Shown: piece by piece, positions 1 to 11,100 of the stretch
Position numbering within the stretch: position 1 is the first letter of the stretch
How the letters are laid out: every line of letters starts with the position of its first letter
From: Phocoena phocoena
Lineage: Eukaryota > Chordata > Mammalia > Artiodactyla > Phocoenidae
Reading direction: 5' to 3'
Assembly: GCF_963924675.1 (NCBI RefSeq)
Contig: NC_089222.1
Location: 117,087,316-117,151,315 of the forward strand
Length of the DNA stretch: 64,000 nucleotides
Position numbers and translations under genes: made by a program
Notes under the pieces: generated by a model
Seen by the model: only the letters and a program-made list of their open reading frames with translations
Databases searched by the model: none
What the model was told of the DNA's origin: nothing

Positions 1-3000
1 AAAGAATCACTGAAGCAGCATTTGAGAATTACCTTATTCTTTTTTGGCTATTCTTTACATAGAAGACATCTAGAATTCATTTTTATAACAGTAGAGCAGA
101 AAATTTCAAATCTTCAATTAATTTAACTTATAATTTTGTACTTTGACAAGATTATCAAAATATGAAAAAAAAAATTTGCTTTTTCAATACACCAGCAAGC
201 AAAAGTTGCTTTTATTCACATTATCTGATAGAAATAATGGTCAAAAAGAGTCCCAAAACTGGAAGTACAAAAACCATATATAATCTGTGAAAGAAAACTA
301 ATATTTTACATGGTGAGCTTCAGGAAGATGAGGAATATACTATTTGGAGATGAAGGCCCCTTTCTTTTGACAGTTCCTTAGTTCCTCTGAGAAAGTACAG
401 CTGTTAATGCTGCAGGTAAATATCTGGCCCCCCAAATATGAAAGCCAAACTGCTGAGATTAAGTAGTAAATTATCATTTGTAAGTCATAATGCTTAAAAC
501 CTTTAAATTACAAGGACACACAGAAAGGGGACTCTTATACAGGGATTCATCAGTAGAACGGCAAAGGCTTGTCAAAATCTGTTTACAAGAATTTTTTATT
601 GTTTGAGGGTCCCAGACTCAATATATGTTCGAAGATATCCGTGCCCTAGTAAAAGTTAATAACTGTTTTCTGCTTTGTGCTGGAGCTGGCTTGTGCTGGC
701 CTGTACCCACTTGTGTCAGCTGATAATTAAATTTTCAGCAATTTTGTGAGCTGGTTGTTAAACTACCAGTAGCTTGAAATTGGGCGTGGTGATAGTATCC
801 ACAGCATAGAAATGGTCTAGCTCTGTGAATGAGGGCTTCCTTCCTCTCCTAGCCAGTTTGCCAGCACACCACTGATTGCTCTTCATTTTCAGAAGAAAAA
901 AGAAGTCTAATATGAATAAAGTTAAAATATATACTTTTTTGTTTCATGCTTTTCCACATCCACTTAAGTTTAATGGCATTTTAATAATATCTAACTCAAT
1001 ACATTCACATTTAGATGCAACTAATAACAACACATCTTTGTTAGTTATTTCCCGAGTGGGAGAATAAAAATATTGCACCAATGGCTGCACTGAACAATAA
1101 AAGAATGTCAGACAACTCCCCAGAGATTTTTTTTTTTTTTAGGAATTTGTACACAAGGTTTTAACCTATAAGCAAATATCTCACAAAAAGTAAAGGTTTT
1201 TTGAAATTATAAATAAACTATTCCACTCACCAAGCTGCTGAGACATTTTACATTCTGGTATTTTAAAATGAAAACAAAACACAAGAACGTGTCAATGAAG
1301 CAAGTGAAAATCAAAAGGGTACAGACTTTTGCAAGTTTCATGAGCTAAAAATAAAATGAAAAAGTTTGAAGTCTTAAAAACAAATCTGTAAGGGAACTAA
1401 AAGCCTAGGCAGATACAACCACAGTAAATTATGAAAAGCTAGGGGAAAAAAGGAAGTGACAAACAATAAAGTGAAAATCCCTGATAAAGCCAAAAAAATT
1501 TGGATGACAGTCAAAAAAATGGAAGGAAAAAAATAAACCTTATAACAAGGCAGAACTATGGAAATGCATCCTCTGGAGAAATATAAGAGTTGTGAATTAG
1601 TGGAGGTGGATGGGCAATGCTGGGTGACTCAAGGCTGTTAACATAATTAAAAGAATGGGGGAATTCTGCAGCTAAAGATGAAAAGCCTGAAATATATTAT
1701 GATATTGTAAAATGACTGTCAGTTCAAGTATATGCATCTATTTTAAGGGTTGAAAACACAAAGTAAAAAATTAGTGCACAATGTTAAAATTTTCCATTTG
1801 TCAACCAATTTATTTTTGTAAGTATTTGACAGTAATTAAAGAGCCACCGAAACAGAGCAGACATTCAGAGTGTCCAATTTGCATTACTGTACATAAATCT
1901 AGATAGTTTTTCAGGGTATAACCAAAGTCAGAGCCTATGTAATATTTTAAGAAACTAGAGAAGATTTATTTTTAAAGATTAGACTACGTATACATTGATA
2001 TCTGAGATACTTATTCTGAAATTCAGTTCAGAAGTTGCATTTTAACTAGATTTGTCATTATATGACAAAATGAAATAAAACCAAAACCGCCAGCCACCAG
2101 TGGCATTGTTGTCATGGAGCATGTACATTTGCATAAAGTTATTTATATGTAGAGTTATCTGACAATATTTGACAGTTTTTGCATTTTAAGGATGTGTTTT
2201 AAAGATTTTGATTGATAAATTTCTCAGAAACAAAACTTTAAGCTACTGTTTGAAAAGAGCATATACATTAAATTATTGCTGAACACACTGACAGATATGA
2301 ATGACAGTTATCTTCACACAATCAGTTGTTCTTGCATGGAATCAACATTTTCTCAAAAAGATAACACTTTTCAGGTTTATTTTCTATGTCCTCAAGCTTC
2401 CCTTTCTGAGCCCTTTTCTTCCATGGATATAAACTTTTCCCTAACTTCAGGCATCGGGGAAAGTTCTGGGGTCCTTCCCCACCCTTCCCACTGTTATAGA
2501 TTGGAAATGATCAGGTAGCAGACAGTTATTAAAACTACATTTGACCAATGAAGTATGTTTCATTTTTTTCTTTAATGTTAACTCAGTCTCTTTTTATATA
2601 AAAATATGTGTTATGTTCCCATAACATAGACAATAACATCTGTGCTTTAAAAAAAAGTTGGTCACTCAAGGCCATTAGAATACTTTTAAAGGATTTTAGA
2701 TTATCAGAATGTACAGATATAACTCCATATAAACTGTAGTCAAAGGGATTTAAATGTCCTTAAGATAATGGGCCTGTTAAGCCTTTTCTCTCTACTTTCT
2801 GAGTGAGGGTATTTGTTCATTGAGCTTAGAAATCTCAAACCCTTGTCAGCTCTCTGGAGTGACTGAATTTGGTCCAGATGAGAATACCAAAGGTCTATTT
2901 CAAGGGGCTCATAGAAGTGTTTTCTCAGTCAGCAGATTCATCCAGCATTTTTCCAGCACTGGTTTTCTCATAGGTCCTCCCCTTCCAAATGCAATGATTT
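1..3000. other. AT-rich unique sequence, no gene seen
   Basis: No open frame in this stretch has the length or composition of an exon, and no splice-flanked exon was recognised. The segment at about 655-870 (GC-richer, with repeated tgctgg-type words) reads like part of an old DNA transposon or LTR, but I could not assign it. The remainder is AT-rich with short A and T runs. Confidence 0.5.
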
Positions 3001-3004
3001 TGAG

Positions 3005-3115
3005 CCCCAGAAACAGACTCCATGGGTCTGAATCTAAGCTATGTTATGAGAAAATAACTTTAACTCCATTCTCATTACCTTCATCTGTAAAATAAGGATC
3101 ATGAGACAATGTACA
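3005..3115 (+). repeat. MIR SINE fragment
   Basis: The stretch carries the MIR order of 'loss of accuracy' words: a gtctgaat box, then an imperfect taactttaact segment, then tcatctgtaaaataaggatc, which matches the MIR core tail. It is short and diverged. Class identification rests on the TCATCTGTAAAAT word and its upstream context. Confidence 0.45.
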
Positions 3116-3767
3116 GGTAGGGGCCAGGTAGTTCATGTGTAACAATGGAGAGAAGGCAATCTATATGGGTACAGATATAGTAAAGTTGGTATAAGTGGTT
3201 TTAGGAGTCTATGAAAGTTCTCTTCTGCTTGATTCAATGTTCTCAGGGAAGTAGGAACCAAAACGAATGGTTTCTGTGGAGGTGTTGAAAATGTAAGAGA
3301 CAGGAAAAGATGCAAAACTATTACCTAGGTGAATTAGACAGTGAATGGATTGGGGCATATCTAGATGATTGACTGATAGGCAGCTCTGAGGTTCTCAGTT
3401 ATAAATTTACATGCAAGATTACAGCATGCTTTACTCCATACATCCATTTTCTCAGGAATAAAGGAAGGTTAGATGGAAATTTGGATCTAACTAGGACTGA
3501 TTATTTTCCAAGCTGGTTCAAAAAAGTGAAAGAGAAACATGGAAGTTGAAGGTATATGCAAGAGAATGACTGACCATGGAATTCAGGCAGGAAAAGAAGA
3601 GAGGACATCAAAGGAGTAAGGGTCATGTTGATGTGTTAAGAGAGTAATTTGGAGGTCCCAGAGAGATTGAAAGATTGTAAAGTAAGTACTAAAAGAAATG
3701 ATTAAAGGAAGAGCTCTGAGACTGGGTTACACATAATTGTGAGCATGGGGAGTTACTGTTGAGGCAA
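3116..3767. other. unique sequence, no gene seen
   Basis: Purine-rich plus-strand sequence without a recognisable exon or repeat. The 60-codon minus-strand frame near 3133-3315 has no support as a gene. Confidence 0.4.
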
Positions 3768-3957
3768 TGTCTTAGAGTCATTCTGAAAAGTGTGGCCTCT
3801 GGACATGCAGCATCAGCATCACCTGGGGACTTGTTAGAACTACATATTCTCAGTCTCTCCCCGAGATCTACTGACCCAGAAACTCCAAGGACAGGGTCCA
3901 GGAGTCTCTATTTTAACACAATTTCAGGGACACACACACACAGTAATTAGAACCACA
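3768..3957 (+). mobile_element. MER5A-like hAT (Charlie) DNA transposon relic
   Basis: The sequence follows MER5A: an aagtgtggcctctggac box, then agcatcagcatcacctggg, then acttgttagaac, and a tail with ctactgacccagaaact and a ttttaacac word, ending near tagaaccac. MER5A is a non-autonomous hAT-Charlie family spread early in placental evolution. This copy has lost clear terminal repeats and contains a short CA run near 3,932-3,943. It is a fossil with no coding capacity. Confidence 0.75.
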
Positions 3958-4002
3958 GATCTAGGGTAGGTCCTGTACGAGAGAGTGAACAAGATAGGGT
4001 GG

Positions 4003-4643
4003 TGTGATATTGTGATACAGTAAGAAATATACAGGTGGTTTCTGTCCCTAGATCCTAGCACAGAGATCCTAAAACCTTGTAGTTTTCTGAGTAATAGGGG
4101 TAAGAAGAGTATTTCAACTGTAGGTGAGGTTATTCTAAGTTTACATCTAATGAGATGACCAGTATAGCTGGGACGCCTCTAGACAGCTTCAGGATGAGTG
4201 CTGGTCACCAGAAAGACCAAGGCACAATCAGAGAGTGTTGGAATTTTCATCCCTGCCCCCTGAACTCTGGAGAGGTCATCATTACCTTGAACAATGATTT
4301 AATCAATCACACCTATGTAATGAAAACTATAAAACCCCCTAAACAATGGGGTTTGTACAGCTTCTGGGTTACTGAATACCTCAAGGTGCTGGTAGGGTAA
4401 TACACCAAGACTAGGCATTATCAAACCTGTGGAGGGAGTTGTAGCTGGTGTGTCAGAAGTACAGAAGCTCTAAACTCACCATTGGTGTCTGAAATGGAGG
4501 GCAGTCTTGTGGGGCTGTCCTTAACTTGTGGGGCTGACACTAACTGCAAGTAAATAGTTTCAAAGTTGAATTGAATTGTAGGACACCCAGTTGATCTCTG
4601 GAGAGTGGAGAATTGGCTGCTGTGAGGAAAAAAATCCCATACA
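4003..4643 (+). mobile_element. ERVL-like LTR, plus orientation
   Basis: It begins TGTGATATTGTGATA and ends ...CCCATACA just before a tRNA-Leu-like primer-binding site (tggtatcagaagtg at about 4646), the primer class of ERVL. Words shared with the reverse complement of the LTR at 5,763-6,610 include the TGTGATATTGTGAT start, ctatgtaatgaa, a C-rich ataaaaccc block, cttctgggtt and gaattgtagga. A segment after about 4,410 that would hold the polyadenylation region in the sister copy is missing. The exact Repbase family is not determined. It encodes nothing itself. Confidence 0.65.
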
Positions 4644-4900
4644 GCTGGTATCAGAAGTGTTGTGAGTAGTAGAAACATTGTCATTGGAGTAGAGGAATTC
4701 AAGGAACTAAGACAGAGATTCAGTACACGCAAAGGGTCATCCATGACAATACCATATTGACATAAACTAGAATTAAGACAGGAGTGTGTGGGACAGTTAC
4801 ATTGAGCCAGGATTAAAAATTGTTAATATATGAGGGACAGATGATTGGATTTATCAGTTAGGATTTAGTGATTTTAGGATTTGGATTTTTTTTAGTTTCT
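4644..4900 (+). mobile_element. possible ERVL internal leader after the LTR
   Basis: Directly downstream of the LTR end lies an imperfect tRNA-Leu primer-binding site (tggtatcagaagtgttg) followed by purine-rich sequence, the usual layout of an ERVL 5' leader. No gag-like frame is visible. The right limit is arbitrary because the sequence fades into AT-rich DNA. The plus-strand LTR is therefore probably the 5' LTR remnant of a provirus whose body has been lost. Confidence 0.4.
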
Positions 4901-5752
4901 TAAAAATTACTTCCATTTTGACTTTAAATTTTAAATTGAAAAATTGCTATTTTATCTAAATCATCCTCATTCTTGATCTCTCCAGAAGTGGAAACTGCAA
5001 GAGAATGGCAAAAAGCTTTGACAGAAAATCTGCCATTTTAATTCCCAAGAGGAAGTATGGCCAACTACATTGTGCACAGTTAAAAGACATTTTGTAATTT
5101 TTTCAGTTGTCATATTTGATAACATGGAGCAAGATGAATTGTTAAACAGACTGCCTGGAGAATAGAGTTCTCTGTTTAATATATTTTTCTTATTATTTAG
5201 ACAAGATCTTTGTTGTTGACAATGTTAACCTTCCTTTGATAATTCACTTTTCAGAGCCTGATAATTAATGATTCATGTAACTCTCACTAAATGCAGCTGT
5301 ACGTACGATTTGGGAACCATGAGGGAGATTTCTGGCCAGGTATTCACAGCAACCTTACACTGCTGTGTCACTAGACATATGTCCTAGATACTCATGTCAC
5401 TACTTTTAAATTTAGTCATGAGTTGAGACTTTGCTATTTTATCTTCAAAGTTTAAAGATAATTAATTTTTCTGATTGAAAATTTTGGTTCTCTGCTTGCA
5501 CAAAATTTTGGTTCTCTGTTCAGTACAAAGATATGAAAGCATGTGAATTGTTGAGCCTGACAAACCTGAGTTCCACAAACCTGACTTCCACTGTGGTCTG
5601 TGAAATCTACAGCCAGTTAGTGAATCTTTCAAAGCATGGAAACAATAACACTAATTGGAAAAATGAGTATGATAATTAAAAGAAATAGTATCAATACAAT
5701 TTTTGGAACACATGTCAGTCCTTATAAACGAAGAAAGCTAACATTTATGTTT
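4901..5752. other. AT-rich sequence, no gene seen
   Basis: No exon recognised. A weak MIR-like stretch may lie at 5,580-5,720 (accagttagtgaatc...aaaatgagtatgataat), too diverged to call. Confidence 0.4.
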
Positions 5753-5762
5753 CAACATCTAA

Positions 5763-6610
5763 GGATTCCGCACCCAATCCCAAAGTGTGAGTTTTTCCCC
5801 ACACCAAGCAATTCTGACACCAGCTAGGCATCCTACAATTCAACTCAAATCTGATACTACTTACCCAGAGATAGCATCAGATCCCACCGGCTAAGGGCTC
5901 AGTCTCACAAAACTGCCCCCTAACTTCAGATGCCAATTGCAAGTCCACACTGTCACCCATGTTTCTGACCAACTGGCTATAAATCAAAGGTTCTCATGAC
6001 CCCCTCCCTTGGTTTCGACTAATTTGTCAGAAAAGCTCACATAACTCAGGAAACCAATTTACTCACTAGGCTATGGGTTTATTACAAAGAATATCAAAGG
6101 ATAGGAATCAACAGCCAGATGAAGAGATGCAGAGAGTAAGGTATGGAAAAAAGCTTTCACGCTCTCCAAGTGCACTATTCTCCCCAAATCTCCACGTGTT
6201 CACCAACCCAGAAGCTCTCTGAACCCCATCCTTTATTGATTTTTTTATGAGGCTTCATTACATACTCATTCTAATGGCCATTAGTGACTGAATCAACCTC
6301 CCAGAAATCGGGATATGGAACTGAAAGTTCCAACCTTCTGTTCCTGGTAAGTTCCCCCGGCAACCACAGTCATCTTTAAGGGGATTCCCAGAAGTCACTT
6401 CATTAACCTAAACTCAGGTGTGCTTGAAAGGTTCTTGTTATGAATAACATGACACCCATTTCACCTTTATTGCTCTGAAGCAATTTCAGGAACTGAGGAC
6501 AAGAGACCAAATATAAAAGATGCTCTTATTGGTCAGGAAATTCCTAGGGTTTGGGGAGCTGTAAGCCAGGAACCATGGACAAAAACCAAAATATATAAAT
6601 CACAATATCA
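5763..6610 (-). mobile_element. ERVL-like LTR, minus orientation, flanked by 10-bp direct repeats
   Basis: Read on the minus strand it starts TGTGATATTGTG at 6610 and carries ctatgtaatg-type, cataaaaaaatc, ggggttcagagagcttctgg, ggttggtgaacacgtggag and a tgtaataaaccc polyadenylation box, all in the order of the plus-strand LTR at 4,003. The minus-strand 3' end reads GGGGAAAAACTCACAC, then about 22 extra bases that resemble a primer-binding site. The direct repeat caacatctaa flanks it at 5753-5762 and 6611-6620. No protein is encoded. The family name is not determined. Confidence 0.65.
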
Positions 6611-6620
6611 CAACATCTAA

Positions 6621-8016
6621 ATAGAAGCCAGCTGGCAACTGCAAGACAGTATGAAGATAAAAGTTTGTTGACTGACCTTCAACCGTTGAGACCTTACTTT
6701 ACAGGAAGCACAATTAACAAACATTTTTTCCTCACAGCCACACAAACTCTAAGGAGACAGAGAGGCAGTGCTCCCACCATAATGGAGACAGTATTCTTCC
6801 GCGTACTCATAAGGAGAAGATTATGAGAGAAGATTGGTTTTATTATCAGGTGCTCTCCTTTTACTGGCGATAACAACTGAAGAACGTAAGGGCATATGAA
6901 ATAGACCTTAAATGGACTTACGTGCTGGGAAATTTTCATAAGGGTGTTTTATTTCTTCTATGGTAAATCTGAGAACCAATAAAATTGCTCTGATAATTCA
7001 TTATGTTCTTTGTTGAAGTGAAGCTATTTATATTTTAAACTTTATGCTATGTTTTTACATTAATAATTATAATGTACCTCATTCGTGAATGCATGAAAAC
7101 TAGTTATATAACAAGGGAAATGTAATTTAGAGACGTCTTCAAGGAGGACTGCATAATGTAACAAATAGTTATGAATTCCTGTTGCTACTGTAAAAGTATA
7201 TATATATATCCTGAATATGACTGAAGTAAATGATCCCCTTAAGGAACCTGTGAAATATGTTTTTATTTCCATACAAACTGTAGCTGTGTTGTACTATGAT
7301 TAAAAAGAAGTCACTGAAAAGTGAGAATAAAGATGTAGCTTATTAACACCTTGTTTTGTGAATTGGACGTGCAAAATTAAAGCTTTCTTCCAGGGACAAA
7401 TTGAAGTTGGTTGTGTATATGGGGTGTAAATGAATAGTGTCCATCTAATTAAAGAGAAATATGTAATTTTCTTTTCAAAATCCCATTCCAAATTAGCTGT
7501 GTCCTAAGCGGTTATTCAGAAGCATTAACATCATCATTAATTATCAAATAGGCCCTTGGCTCATTATAATGAGATGTTCCTATGATCCAAAGTTGCAAGA
7601 TAAAGACAGATCTAGGACCTTCAATCTGTGGAAAATCAGCAGTCCTGAATAATTAGAGCAATACTTCCAGAATACTATTTCTACTCAAGCATATTTTCAT
7701 TCACAATGCACTTTTAAATGTTAACCACACACGTGTCTGACTAGTAGGAACAGCTGTTACAACTATGTACAATTATTCAAAAATAAACAATGTAGATTGA
7801 AAAAACTTTCAAGGGTCACAAGAATAAAATTTATATCAAGCATTTCTTGATCTAGTGATATATTTGAGTATCATTTTTCTGAAAATTAAAAAAACATGGA
7901 TAGCTTGATAGCTAGTTATGTTATCAAAGGAAAAGATATTCAAAAGCATGACTATTTTAATAAATGACGCATATGTGGGAATCAAGAGCGTGAAACCTGC
8001 ACATTTAAAATTCACT
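6621..8016. other. AT-rich unique sequence, no gene seen
   Basis: Small minus-strand frames here (60-80 codons at 6.7-7.5 kb) lack any recognisable domain. A short TA run sits at about 7,198-7,210. No repeat family was recognised before the L1 target site. Confidence 0.4.
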
Positions 8017-8033
8017 AAAAAAAAAAGGAATCA
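8017..8033 (+). repeat. 5' target-site duplication of the full-length L1
   Basis: aaaaaaaaaaggaatca here is repeated exactly at 15274-15290. On the bottom strand the junction reads TTTT/AG, which fits the L1 endonuclease nick preference TTTT/AR. The two copies fix the insertion limits. Confidence 0.92.
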
Positions 8034-8731
8034 CGGAGAGGACTGGGGTTGGCTGCCTGAACACAGCCTGAAAGGGTTAGTGCACCACAGCTAGCCGGGA
8101 GGGAGTCCGGGAAAAGGTCTGGAGCTGTCGAAGAAGCAAGAGACTTTTTCTTCCCTCTTTGTTTCCTGGTGCGCGAGGAGAGGGGTTCAACAGCGCTGCT
8201 TAAAGAAGCTCCAGAGACGGGCACGAGCCGCGACTAAAAGCGCGGACCCCAGAGATGGGCGGGAGACGCTAAGGCTGCTGCTGCCGCCACCAGGAAGCCT
8301 GTGTGCGAGCACAGGTCACTATCCACACCCCTCTTCCGGGGAGCCTGTGCAGCCCGCCACTGCCAGGTTCCCGGGATGCAGGGACAACTTCCCCGGGACA
8401 ACGCACGGCGCGCCTCAGGCTGGTGCAATGTCACGCCGGCCTCTGCCGCCGCAGGCCCGCCCCGCACTCCGTGCCCCTCCCTCCCTCCCCCCAGCCTGAG
8501 TGCGCCAGAGATCCCGGGTCAGTGGCTCCTTTAACCCAGTCCTGTCTGAGCAAAAAACAAACGCCCTCCAGCGACCTACACGCAGAGACGGGGCCAAATC
8601 CAAAGCTGAGCCCCCTGTGAGCTGTGAGAACAAAAAAGAGAAAGGGAAATCTCTCCCAGCAGCCTCAGAAGCAGCGGATTAAAGCTCCACAATCAACTTG
8701 ATGTACCCTGCATCTGTGGAGTACCTGAATA
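8034..8731 (+). promoter_or_regulatory. CpG-rich 5' UTR / internal promoter segment of the L1
   Basis: About 700 bp with many CpG dinucleotides in an otherwise AT-rich window, lying at the very 5' end of the L1, where LINE-1 elements keep their internal RNA polymerase II promoter. No YY1-type CAAGATGGC box was seen at the start, unlike the leader of the L1 at 61,328-63,484. Small open frames on both strands here are a by-product of the high GC content. CpG methylation silencing would be expected for this class, but nothing in the sequence shows it. Confidence 0.7.
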
Positions 8732-9640
8732 GACAACGAGTCATCCCAAATTGAGGAGGTGCACTTCGAGGGCAAGATTTATGATTTTTTTCCCCTTTTC
8801 CTCTTTTTGTGAGTGTGTATGTGTATGCTTCTGTGTGAGACTTTGTACAGCTTTGCTTCCACCATTTGTCCTACGGTTCTATCCGTCCGTTTTTGTTTTT
8901 AATTTTTTTCTTAACAATTAATTTTAATAACTTTATTATACTTTACTTTGCTTCCTTCCTTCCTTCCTTCCTTTCTTTCTTTTCTTTCTTTCCTTCCTTC
9001 CCTCCTTTAGACAACGAATCATCCCAAATTGAGGAGGTGGACTTTGAGAGCAAGATTTATTTTTTCCCCTTTTCCTCTTTTTGTGAGTGTGTATGTGTAT
9101 GCTTCTGTGTGAGATTTTGTCTGTATAGCTTTGCTTCCACCATTTGTCCTAGGGTTCTATCTGTCCGTATTTTTCTTAATTAATTTTAATTTTAATAACT
9201 TTATTATACTTTACTTTCTTTCTTCCTTTCTTTCTTTCCTTCCTTCCTTCCTTCCCTCCTTTAGACAACGAATCATCCCAAATTGAGGAGGTGGACTTCG
9301 AGAGCAAGATTTATGATTTTTTTCCCCTTTACCTCTTTTTGTGAGGGTGTATATGTATGCTTCTGTGTAAGATTTTGTTTGTATAGCTTTGCTTCCACCA
9401 TTTGTCCTAAGGTTCTATCCGTCCCTTTTTTTTTCTAAATAATTATTTTTTAATTTAATAACTTTATTATACTTTATTTTACTGTATCTTCTTTCTTTCT
9501 TTTTTCCTTCCTTCCCTCCTTCCTTCCTTCCTGCCTCCCTCCCTCCCTCCTTTCTTTCCTTCCTTTCTTCCTTCCTTCCTTTCTTTCTTTCTTTCTTTCT
9601 TCCTACTTCTACTAATTCTTTCTCTCTACTTTTTCTCCCA
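8732..9640 (+). repeat. three tandem 5' UTR units (about 255-280 bp or more) with pyrimidine microsatellite tails
   Basis: Each unit opens gacaacgaatcatcccaaat (8732, 9010, 9264) and then repeats aggaggtg, a T-rich/ccccttttcctc block, a tgtgagtgtgtatgtgtatg word, a tttgcttccaccatttgtcc word, a taactttattatactttact word and a CTTC/CTTT microsatellite. Unit starts are 278 and 254 bp apart. The third ends in a much longer CTTT/CTTC tract (about 9,490-9,610). Unit 1 differs slightly (gagtc, ggtgcac). The layout recalls tandem promoter monomers of rodent L1s, although the sequence is unrelated as far as I can tell. Function as promoter units is inference. Confidence 0.85.
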
Positions 9641-10148
9641 TTTATTCTGAGCCATGTGGATAAAGGCTCTTGGTGCTGCAGCCAGGAGTCAGTGCTGTGC
9701 CTCTGAGGTGGGGGAGCCAACTTCAGGACACTGGTCAACAAGAGACCTCCCAGCTCCACATAATATCAAATGGCGAAAATCTCCCAGAGATCTTCATCTC
9801 AACACCAGTGCCCAGCTTCACTCAACTACCAGCAAGCTACAGTGCTGGACAACCTATGCCAAACAACTAGCAAAACAGGAACACAACCCCACCCATTACC
9901 AGAGAGGCTGCCTAAAATCATAATAAGTCCACAGACACCCCAAAACACACCACCAGCCGTGGACCTGCCAACCAGAAAGACAAGATCCAGCCTCATCCAC
10001 CAGAACACAGGCACTAGTCCCCTCCACCAGGAGGCCTACACAACCCACTGAACCAACCTTAGCCACTGGGGACAGACATCAAAAACAACAGGAACTACAA
10101 ACCTGCAGCCTGCAAAAAGGAGACCCCAAACACAGTAAGATAAGCAAA
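9641..10148 (+). other. 3' part of the L1 5' UTR
   Basis: Continuous with the tandem units and leading to ORF1. It holds overlapping small open frames (62-93 codons) in A/C-rich sequence but no conserved product. No strong ATG context precedes ORF1. Confidence 0.6.
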
Positions 10149-11042
10149 ATGAGAAGACAGAGAAACACACAGCAGATGAAGGAGCAAGATAAAAATGCAC
10201 CAGACCTAACAAATGAAGAGGAAACAGGCAGTCTACCTGAAAAAGAATTCAGAATAATGATAGTAAAGATGATCCAAATTCTTGGAAATAGAATGCACAA
10301 AATGCAAGAAACATTTAACAAGGACCTAGAAGAACTAAAGATGAAACAAACAATGATGAACAACACAATAAATGAAATGAAAAATACTCTAGATGGGATC
10401 AATAGCAGAATAACTGAGGCAGAAGAACGGATAAGTGACCTGGAAGATAAAATAGTGGAAATAACTACTGCAGAGCAGAATAAAGAAAAAAGAATGAAAA
10501 GAACTGAGGACAGTCTCAGAGACCTCTGGGACAACATTAAACACACCAACATTCGAATTTTAGGGGTTCCAGAAGAAGAAGAGAAAAAGAAAGGGACTGA
10601 GAAAATATTTGAAGAGATTATAGTTGAAAACTTCCATAATATGGGAAAAGAAATAGTCAATCAAGTCCAGGAAGCACAGAGAGTCCCATACAGGATAAAT
10701 CTAAGGAGAAATACGCCAAGAAACACATTAATCAAACTGTCAAAAATTAAATACAAAGAAAGCATATTAAAAGCAGCAAGGAAAACACAACAAATAACAC
10801 ACAAGGGAATCTCCATAAGGTTAACAGCTGATCTCTCAGCAGAAACTCTGCAAGCCAGAAGGGAGTGGCAGGACATACTGAAAGTGATGAAGGAGAAAAA
10901 CCTGCAACCAAGATTACTCTACCCAGCAAGGATCTCATTCAGATTTCATGGAGAAATTAAAACCTTTACAGACAAGCAAAAGCTGAGAGAGTTCAGCACC
11001 ACCAAACCAGCTTTACAACAAATGCTAAAGGAACTTCTCTAA
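10149..11042 (+). CDS. L1 ORF1 protein (RNA-binding chaperone), intact
   Basis: 297-codon frame, open from ATG to TAA. L1 ORF1p forms trimers that coat L1 RNA in the cytoplasm and help target-primed reverse transcription. Visible parts: a basic, polar N-terminus (1-30); a heptad-rich coiled coil (about 45-125, e.g. SRITEAEERISDLEDKI); an RRM-like domain starting at TNIRILGVPE (133-142); and a C-terminal domain with the ARREW motif (236-240), whose arginine pair corresponds to the RNA-binding arginines of human ORF1p, then LLYPARISFRFHGEI. It is shorter than human ORF1p (338 residues), mainly in the coiled coil and C-terminus. The start is the first ATG of the frame, in a usable context (aaaATGa). 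It sits 58 bp before ORF2, the usual L1 spacing. It could still make protein if transcribed. Confidence 0.93.
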   Translation: MRRQRNTQQMKEQDKNAPDLTNEEETGSLPEKEFRIMIVKMIQILGNRMHKMQETFNKDLEELKMKQTMMNNTINEMKNTLDGINSRITEAEERISDLEDKIVEITTAEQNKEKRMKRTEDSLRDLWDNIKHTNIRILGVPEEEEKKKGTEKIFEEIIVENFHNMGKEIVNQVQEAQRVPYRINLRRNTPRNTLIKLSKIKYKESILKAARKTQQITHKGISIRLTADLSAETLQARREWQDILKVMKEKNLQPRLLYPARISFRFHGEIKTFTDKQKLREFSTTKPALQQMLKELL

Positions 11043-11100
11043 GCAAGAAACACAAGAAAAGGAAAAGACCTATAATAACGAACCCAAAACAATTTAGAAA

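Noticed and set aside
8234..8682. Several GC-rich frames on both strands near the L1 start
   Set aside because: They lie in the CpG-rich L1 5' UTR, overlap each other on both strands, and match no protein family.
10079..10660. 193-codon minus-strand frame opposite ORF1
   Set aside because: A shadow of the A-rich ORF1 coding strand, giving Ile/Leu/Ser-rich antisense translation.
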